The notes under the pieces are model-generated. The model made no database searches. It had not been told where the DNA came from and was given only the letters and a program-made list of their open reading frames with translations. From Sphaerosporella brunnea (lineage: Eukaryota; Ascomycota; Pezizomycetes; Pezizales; Pyronemataceae), in contig VXIS01000607.1 of assembly GCA_008704415.1 (NCBI GenBank), positions 1-12,096 of the forward strand: a DNA stretch of 12,096 nt, read 5' to 3'. Shown piece by piece: positions 7,700-12,096 of the stretch (position 1 is its first letter; the number at the start of each line of letters is the position of its first letter). The position numbers were made by a program, and so were the translations under genes.

Positions 7700-8345
7700 C
7701 ACACAGGCTTGTGATGCTGCTGGCTTCAGTAGTGGTGTTGCTACGGGTGGGGGGCTTTCTTTTTTAAGCTTTACGCCGCAGGCGAAGGGGATAAGGGATC
7801 GAAGGAATGGACGAAGTAGGGAACGGATCGGCGTCAATGTCAGGTGTGAGAATGTCAATCTGTTATTGGAAGCGATGATGATGGCTTGTCAAGGATAGAA
7901 TAGAAAAGAAGTTGACCGGTGATTGTTTTGAACGGGAGTGTTGGACCAAAAGACGTGAGGTATAACAGCGAAAAGAGAAGGTCGGAGGCAGTGGGGATCA
8001 CGAGGATCACAAACCAAGGGGGGAGAGGTTGTCCAGGAGCGTAAAGAGGATGCACAAAGAAGGGGAGACGGGGGACGAAGAATGGAGTGCAGAGTCGAAC
8101 GAAACGGGGGATGGTGGTAGTGGTGACGGTGATGGCAGCCGACAAGTTGGGCCCCAAGGGGACGGGGGTGTTGGGAGTTTGTCTCCGTCCTTTGGGGTTA
8201 TGCCTCCAGCAAGCAGATCAAGCAAGTATGGAGATAAGTGCTGTTTTAAAACGAACAACCGCCTACGAGCGATTGGCGGCAACACTACCCACTTCAAGTC
8301 ACTCGGGGAAGCGAAGGAGAAGGGGTATGCCTAGGTAGACCTAGT

Positions 8346-8361
8346 AGGTACCTAGGTACCT
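8346..8361. repeat. 16-bp perfect palindrome in a CCTAGGTA-rich cluster
   Basis: AGGTACCTAGGTACCT equals its own reverse complement. It lies inside a run of related CCTAGGTA, CCTAGTAGGTACC units from about 8329 to 8362. Similar TAGGTACC runs are frequent in ascomycete intergenic DNA; no function is assigned. Confidence 0.65.
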
Positions 8362-8408
8362 GGTGCTCCTCTACTCAACTCTACATACTTGCGGCTGGCA
8401 TGCAGCAG

Positions 8409-8430
8409 TTGCAATTGCAATTGCAATTGC
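8409..8430. repeat. GCAATT hexamer microsatellite
   Basis: The unit TTGCAA/GCAATT is repeated about three and a half times. Its translation accounts for the Gln/Leu-rich segment of an otherwise unsupported - strand frame in this area. Confidence 0.8.
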
Positions 8431-8787
8431 TGAGGATGTCTCAATTGCAAACGCGAACAGCGTCTGCGGCGGGGTTTCTGCTTCAGGGGAAACGAACATG
8501 TGTGAAGTGGTGAAGGGATCGGAAAGTACACAACTGCCTGATACCTATCCTTCGAAATGCTTGTAGGTATAATGTGCTCTGTCTGGATTATGGAAAGGGG
8601 CGGTTGGCAAGTCGAGACAAGGACAAGCAAGGGAGCAACTCCCCGTCGATATGCGGTGTAAGGTGACCTGCAACACTCACTGAAAGAAGTTCGGTAATTG
8701 TGATTAACCGATGATGTCAAGGCCATCCCATCACCACCACCACCGCCGAAATCCTTGAATCCAGCAGAACACTGGCAGGTAAGGGCG

Positions 8788-8964
8788 TTATCGTTGTAGC
8801 GAGATACTGAGCTGGGAAGTTGCTGAATGAGCAATTCCTGATACTCTCGCAAGCTTTCGCTTTCTCTCAAGATCCCGGAGCTCCTCAAAACTCGCAGCTC
8901 CAGCCCATGGCTTAGCCACAGCGGCCTCGAGCGTGAAAGCGCTGGCTCTCCCCAGTTCGTACAT
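8788..8964 (-). CDS. Short hypothetical ORF (58 codons), weak
   Basis: A frame from an ATG at 8964 to a TAA at 8790-8788 encodes a 58-residue Ala/Arg/Glu-rich peptide (PWAGAASFEELRDLERKRKL in its middle). Its composition is more protein-like than the other frames nearby, with a probable charged helix. I recognise no family and see no convincing flanking splice sites. It could be a small gene, a conserved upstream exon or chance. Confidence 0.25.
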   Translation of the reverse strand: MYELGRASAFTLEAAVAKPWAGAASFEELRDLERKRKLARVSGIAHSATSQLSISLQR

Positions 8965-9196
8965 GTTGGAGAGGCTGACAGAACAGAGGTGATACTCACC
9001 ACAATTTAGGAACTTTCGTCGCTACACTAACAAAATGATCCAGACAGTTGAATCCCTGTCACGCCAAGCCGGATAACCCTGATCACCGGCGCCCCTCCAC
9101 AAAACCCAGTCATTGCTTCATTCCGCTTCAGGACATTTCGCTAATCGGACTTGGCGCCAAGCCGCAAATCACCACACCCGTAAATTCTCATGTATT

Positions 9197-9198
9197 TA
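9197..9198. repeat. TA target-site duplication, left
   Basis: The dinucleotide TA directly precedes the first base of the inverted repeat and is matched by TA at 11050-11051. TA duplication is the hallmark of Tc1/mariner insertion. Confidence 0.9.
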
Positions 9199-9255
9199 CT
9201 CACGCGGCCGGAATCATTGAGACTCACGTGACGCGCAGGGTTAGGGTTATATTTT
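9199..9255 (+). repeat. Left terminal inverted repeat (57 bp)
   Basis: It starts CTCACGCGGCCGG and ends in TATATTTT. It matches the reverse complement of 10993-11049 at 55 of 57 positions; the differences are at 9221 (G) and 9228 (G). It holds two CTCACG units (9199, 9223) that may be transposase-binding repeats, an E-box CACGTG (9225-9230), and GGGTTAGGGTTA (9238-9249), two exact telomere-type units. Confidence 0.95.
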
Positions 9256-9406
9256 CTACCCGAAAAGCGCCCCGCTCGATACCCCCCCATTATCTCAACA
9301 ACAGCGCGACCAATCTGATTCAAATTGATGGAAGAATACGCGAAAATAAACCCTGTCCTGGTGTCCAAAAATCAGCCGTTGTCTGCTTCGCCGCAATCCC
9401 TCAGAC

Positions 9407-10896
9407 TTACCGGTACCCATCAAAACAATTCTTGCCATGATACTGTAACACCAGCCAACACTTGTTGTGGAAATCAGCACACTGGCGGTCAATAAGGTCT
9501 TGGGAAAGCTCATTCCACGTCTGTCTGGCTGCTTCCTAAATTTTTCGTTAAAAATTAAATGAAATACAGGCTACGGATATACCTTCGCTTCCTCTACTGA
9601 TTCTTTGCTTGCACCAATAAGTTGAAACGTGGAGATCTCATCCTTTACAGGGTCCGAGAGGGCCTCAATTTTGTTGAGGTCCGGAGAATTTGCTGGCCAG
9701 TCGAGGGATTGAATCCCTAGCTCTTTTCGGCGATCCCTATTGACCCTTTCCACCGTTTGATGTGCGGGAGCATTGTCTTCAATCAAATAAATGGTGTCGT
9801 ACCCGGTGGCGGCTTGAATCTGCTGGCAGAACGGATAGAGAATGCCCTCACAGACCTTATCCCGGTAGGGGGACCAGTTAACTCCACCCGTTGTGAGCTT
9901 TTCAGGGACGCTCCGTTCCTTAAAGAGTGTTTTTGGATTCTTTTTCCGTCTCTTGTGACGGCCAGTCCGTCCTTCTTTCTCGTTGGCCACCCGCACAGAT
10001 TCATTCGCCGCTTCCAAAATAGCGTGTTCCTCAGTGCCTTCTTCAAGTGCAGCGGCGGCTCGACGTTCGGTGCGTTCGTTAAGGATTTTATTGGCCTCGT
10101 CAATGACCAAACGTTGCTCCTCCGGGCTTAAAATGTCCTCCGGGTGGTAAATATAGAGCTGAGTCTTAAAACCCTTTGCAATTGCAGCCCAAACCATAAT
10201 ACAAATGGTTGCCTCCTCTTTATTTCGCTGATCAGCCTGAAGATATGCGTTGAAGCCACGTTTTCGAGATTGATTTCCCTTCCGCCGCAGCTTGTTTAAT
10301 TCAACCCACGTCTCGTCACTGTAAACAATTGCGTCTTCAGGAATTTCTAGACCTTCTTCGGCCAATCGTACGCGGTCAGCCTCGCTGAGAGGATTGGTTG
10401 GGGGTTTAACGCGGAATTTGCGGTGATAAATCTGGTGATGCTCATGCATCACCCGTTCGATGGTGGACCGTGCATGGTGAATAAACAACGCCTTTGCCAG
10501 CTCTACAAACGTCATATCCCAATGTCGTTTGTCGAGCAACGCAAGCTTTCCCAGGGCTTCCGATTCCGGGCCCCCTTTAGGCATACACTTTGGTCGTCCA
10601 GGTGTCGGTGCATCGTGTAACTCGTTCAAAATGTCGTCAAACGCGAGCTCATCGACGTCCACAGCGTCCACCAAAAGCTTTTCCCTTTCTGCCTGCTTCT
10701 CTCTAGCTCTTGCTATTGTGCGCCGTACCAAGGACTTTGCCGCTGCATCACTTATCTGCAGGGCATTGGCTATCTCCAGCCATGACCAATGCTCAACGTC
10801 ATCCTGCGGACTGGGACGTTTAAAATCGCCATTTCCAAACCACCAAAAGGTTAGCACTGCTGCTCGCTTTACCAGAGGGATCTCAGGTCCGCGCAT
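9407..10896 (-). CDS. Tc1/mariner-family transposase (two exons)
   Basis: It catalyses excision and insertion of the element with a DDE triad. Exon 1 (10896-9583) and exon 2 (9535-9407, TAA) join across a 47-nt phase-0 intron to give 480 residues. I chose the ATG at 10896; the frame is open to a GTG at 10962 but has no earlier ATG, and the helix-turn-helix starts after this Met. Numbering from that ATG: helix-turn-helix regions lie at about 5-65 (SWLEIANAL) and 98-165 with a GRPK linker. Catalytic residues are D194 (VYSDETW), D374 (LIEDNAPAH) and E411 (DLNKIE), with 36 residues between the last two. A charged insertion with a basic RHKRRKKNPK stretch at about 313-322 lies between the first two. 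Exon 2 supplies the usual C-terminal W-x-x-L...I...C...V...GKN block. The usual NPIE-x-LW is NKIEALS here. Confidence 0.9.
9536..9582 (-). other. Intron of the Tc1-family transposase gene (47 nt)
   Basis: The donor GTATAT follows AAG and the acceptor TTTAG precedes GAA. A TTTAACG branch-like site lies 13-16 nt before the acceptor. Without splicing the frame stops at 9573-9571 after VYP. With splicing it continues in phase 0 for 42 codons (EAARQTWNELSQDLIDR...) that fit the conserved C-terminus of Tc1 transposases. This is the main reason for accepting the intron. Confidence 0.85.
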
Positions 10897-10992
10897 CACT
10901 GTAAAAAAGTCGTCAAGTTGAGAGTATTTGCTGCTGGATTGAACGTCGCCACCCGTCGCCACCTCGACTGACGCCCCTGCAACCTCACGTTA

Positions 10993-11049
10993 AAAATATA
11001 ACCCTAACCCTGCGCGTCATGTGAGTTTCAATGATTCCGGCCGCGTGAG
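10993..11049 (-). repeat. Right terminal inverted repeat (57 bp)
   Basis: This is the reverse complement of the left repeat, with two substitutions. It contains the telomere-type units as TAACCCTAACCC (10999-11010). Both differences from the left repeat are C/T on the + strand, which could be C-to-T changes on this side. Confidence 0.95.
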
Positions 11050-11051
11050 TA
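11050..11051. repeat. TA target-site duplication, right
   Basis: TA directly follows the last base of the right inverted repeat and matches 9197-9198. On the - strand it forms part of the probable stop codon of the piggyBac relic. Confidence 0.9.
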
Positions 11052-11481
11052 CATTACATCTTCAACTTCATGGTACTTCAAAAAACAGAATTTTTTACAA
11101 AGAGGAACGTCACAAATTTCACAAACAAAAAACGTAGTTCTAACTTTGCCATCTGGAGCGCCCAGTGTTTTTTCCCAAAACTTTATTCCGGAACGAGAAT
11201 TAGGACTTTGTTTGGATAGAACCCGACAAAATAGACAAAGACTACAGCTGTTGTGCTTAATTATTTTATGGACACCAGGTGTCTTGCGAGTCAACGAGAG
11301 TTGGTAGTTCTTACCAACATATCTGTAACCTCTGTTAAAGGTATTGTTTTCCTGAGACCTAGCACCCGGACAGAACCTTCCCATTGGCGTGAGGTGGCAG
11401 TGAGTCTTTAAAATTTCATACCAAGCAGCAATTGTCTCACGGGGGCACCATGGATAACCACAGCCCAGACAGGGCAAAGTC

Positions 11482-11500
11482 AAAAATCACAGTGATTTTT
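11482..11500. repeat. 19-nt odd palindrome in the piggyBac relic
   Basis: AAAAATCAC (11482-11490) and GTGATTTTT (11492-11500) are perfect reverse complements around one central base. It lies exactly where the two reading frames of the piggyBac relic break, so it may be a footprint of the event that broke the gene. Confidence 0.55.
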
Positions 11501-11701
11501 AAGCTAAAGAAGTTTTCTGTTGGGATGAACCTCGCGGCACAGCAAAAATGCGTTGATAATGACGGTGTCATGGAGCCAAAAAGATGAAGGCATCCAGTTC
11601 CGTACGGTTCGTAACTGTGTGTAATAATATAGCCACCATTGGTCCGCGAGGTCGACATAGTTTATATGGAAATTATACCAGACCAAAGCTTTTGGTAAGA
11701 C

Positions 11702-11767
11702 AAGCCATTTTCAAGCAAAGTCTTCTCAGGTAGACATCACCAGCGCTTGATTTTAATGTAATGCGTG
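11702..11767. other. Short non-coding joint between the piggyBac relic and the right-end block
   Basis: No gene or repeat is recognised. The piggyBac similarity has faded and the putative LTR has not begun. Confidence 0.35.
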
Positions 11768-11794
11768 TGTCACGGTTCGAGGTTAGATTAGGGT

Positions 11795-11869
11795 GTTGCG
11801 GCTCGATGTTGCGGCTCTGCCTGTCACTGCGCAAGGCCGGATTGTAGTGTTACGGGTCTTGTTGCGGCT
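11795..11869. repeat. Three GTTGCGGCT direct repeats
   Basis: Exact 9-mers lie at 11795-11803, 11808-11816 and 11861-11869. The first two are 13 bp apart; the last two are each followed by C/T-TGCC. They precede the E-box/TATA region and could be upstream promoter elements. Confidence 0.6.
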
Positions 11870-11915
11870 TTGCCGAAGCTATGTCTGGCTACCATGTGGC
11901 GTCGGGCGCTGAGGT

Positions 11916-11930
11916 CACGTGGGCTATATA
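11916..11930 (+). promoter_or_regulatory. E-box plus TATA box, candidate promoter reading rightward
   Basis: CACGTG (11916-11921) lies three bases before CTATATA (11924-11930). A C/T-rich tract (about 11941-11982), as often found at fungal transcription starts, follows. The transcript would run out of the window to the right. It may belong to the possible LTR or to a host gene beyond 12096. Confidence 0.45.
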
Positions 11931-12096
11931 GAAAGGCCTTTGCTTCTGCTTTGTTGTTTGTTTTCCTTTCTTCTTCACTGAACCTTCGTATGTCAATTTA
12001 AGTACCTTCGTTCCAATTTGAACCCAAACCGTGTGCGTCGCATCGCACGTCCTGCCTCCGGATCCTGTCTCCACCCCTCGCTCCTGAACCCGTCCT

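Larger units (their letters stand above)
7578..9196. other. Upstream region of the host gene, no firm gene
   Basis: This 1.6-kb stretch lies between the ATG of the - strand host gene and the Tc1 insertion. On the - strand it is pyrimidine-rich near the gene, as expected for a fungal 5' leader. It holds a small uORF, a palindrome, a microsatellite and one short plausible frame, each listed separately. Longer frames start on non-ATG codons and are low-complexity (poly-Gln/Leu from the microsatellite). The part next to 9196 may include the 3' flank of the piggyBac relic that the Tc1 element split. Confidence 0.5.
9199..11049 (-). mobile_element. Complete Tc1/mariner-superfamily DNA transposon (1851 bp)
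   Basis: The element has 57-bp terminal inverted repeats that differ at only two positions, a TA duplication, and a single transposase gene on the - strand with both exons open. Everything needed for a self-mobilising cut-and-paste transposon is visible, with the reservation about the start codon noted under the gene. It is inserted in a decayed piggyBac-like transposase gene. The nearly identical ends and open exons mark it as the youngest insertion in the window. Confidence 0.95.
11050..11701 (-). pseudogene. piggyBac-like transposase, 3' half, broken
   Basis: On the - strand one frame (to a TAG at 11506-11504) reads YNFHINYVDLADQ, then FWLHDTVIINAFLLCREVHPN. This matches the piggyBac core YN-x-x-M-G-G-V-D-L-A-D-Q, whose GVD aspartate is the third catalytic residue, and the following F-F-W-L-x-D-x-x-I-x-N-A segment. 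After a frame change a second frame gives the C-terminal cysteine-rich zinc domain: HNSCSLCLFCR, then TTFFVCEICDVPLCKKFCF and KYHE. Residue spacing C-x2-C, C-x2-C-x4-L-C-x3-C-F and YH is as in the piggyBac C-terminal zinc finger. The N-terminal half with the first two aspartates is missing. The Tc1 element interrupts the end: without it the frame would stop at TAA after EVEDVM. Terminal repeats and TTAA sites of this element were not identified. Confidence 0.8.
11768..12096 (+). mobile_element. Possible LTR beginning, cut by the window end
   Basis: TGTCACGGTTCGAGG at 11768 is a plausible LTR start (TG, with the TGTCAC opening common in fungal LTRs). It is followed by three GTTGCGGCT repeats, then an E-box and TATA box about 150 bp in, then a pyrimidine-rich stretch, as in a U3-R-U5 layout. 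The window ends before an end or internal region could be seen, so an ordinary gene promoter is an equal alternative. Confidence 0.35.

Noticed and set aside
8029..8334. 101-codon + strand frame rich in Gly/Asp/Ser
   Set aside because: It starts on a non-ATG codon, is low-complexity in a purine-rich upstream region, and has no family resemblance.
8352..9002. 216-codon - strand frame
   Set aside because: It starts at GTG, its Gln/Leu-rich end is only a translation of the hexamer microsatellite, its Gly run comes from a CCACCACC repeat, and no domain is recognisable.
9141..9368. 75-codon - strand frame crossing the left TIR as a separate gene
   Set aside because: It crosses the transposon boundary at 9199 and includes TIR sequence; at most it could be a read-through exon of the transposase.
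11771..11782. B-box-like GGTTCGAGG suggesting a tRNA gene
   Set aside because: No A-box at the right distance, no acceptor stem and no anticodon arm could be found around it.
1..12096. CRISPR array, rRNA or bacterial operon structure
   Set aside because: No regularly spaced repeats, rRNA-like sequence or tightly packed co-oriented genes are present; the introns and transposon types are eukaryotic.

Overview
The window looks like nuclear DNA of a filamentous ascomycete (Pezizomycotina). Its genes are cut by very short GT-AG introns (47, 52 and 59 nt), one long serine-rich host gene stands between transposon-rich flanks, and the transposon classes (Ty3/gypsy, Tc1/mariner, piggyBac-like) are typical of such genomes. 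No species can be named from the sequence alone.

Layout: (1) 1-2804 is an old retrotransposon graveyard. A Ty3/gypsy pol relic on the + strand keeps a protease core and most of the reverse transcriptase, with in-frame stops and a frameshift. A 602-bp solo LTR (2136-2737) with a 5-bp target duplication sits inside the reverse transcriptase, just before the catalytic YMDD box. (2) 2805-3623 is A-rich intergenic DNA. (3) 3624-7577 (- strand) is one three-exon host gene that appears as three separate open frames; joined, it encodes about 1280 residues. Its N-terminal third resembles two histone folds in series (H2B-like, then H2A-like). Its long disordered C-terminal part carries five copies of a short L-x-D-F-[FL]-[RK]-N-T-x-P motif. 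(4) 7578-9196 is mainly the upstream region of that gene, with a small uORF, a 16-bp palindrome and a hexamer microsatellite. (5) 9199-11049 is a structurally complete 1851-bp Tc1/mariner element with 57-bp terminal inverted repeats, a TA duplication and a transposase gene whose last 42 codons lie behind a 47-nt intron. (6) 11050-11701 is a decayed piggyBac-like transposase 3' half on the - strand; the Tc1 element landed in the TA of what looks like its stop codon. (7) 11768 to the window end may be the beginning of another LTR, with an E-box and TATA box.

The elements differ in age. The gypsy and piggyBac relics are broken, the solo LTR was added later into the gypsy relic, and the Tc1 copy (uninterrupted exons, TIRs differing at 2 of 57 positions) is the youngest visible. 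The host gene is intact and is the most interesting item, because its N-terminal resemblance to a fused histone pair combined with a repeated short motif is not something I can match to a named family.
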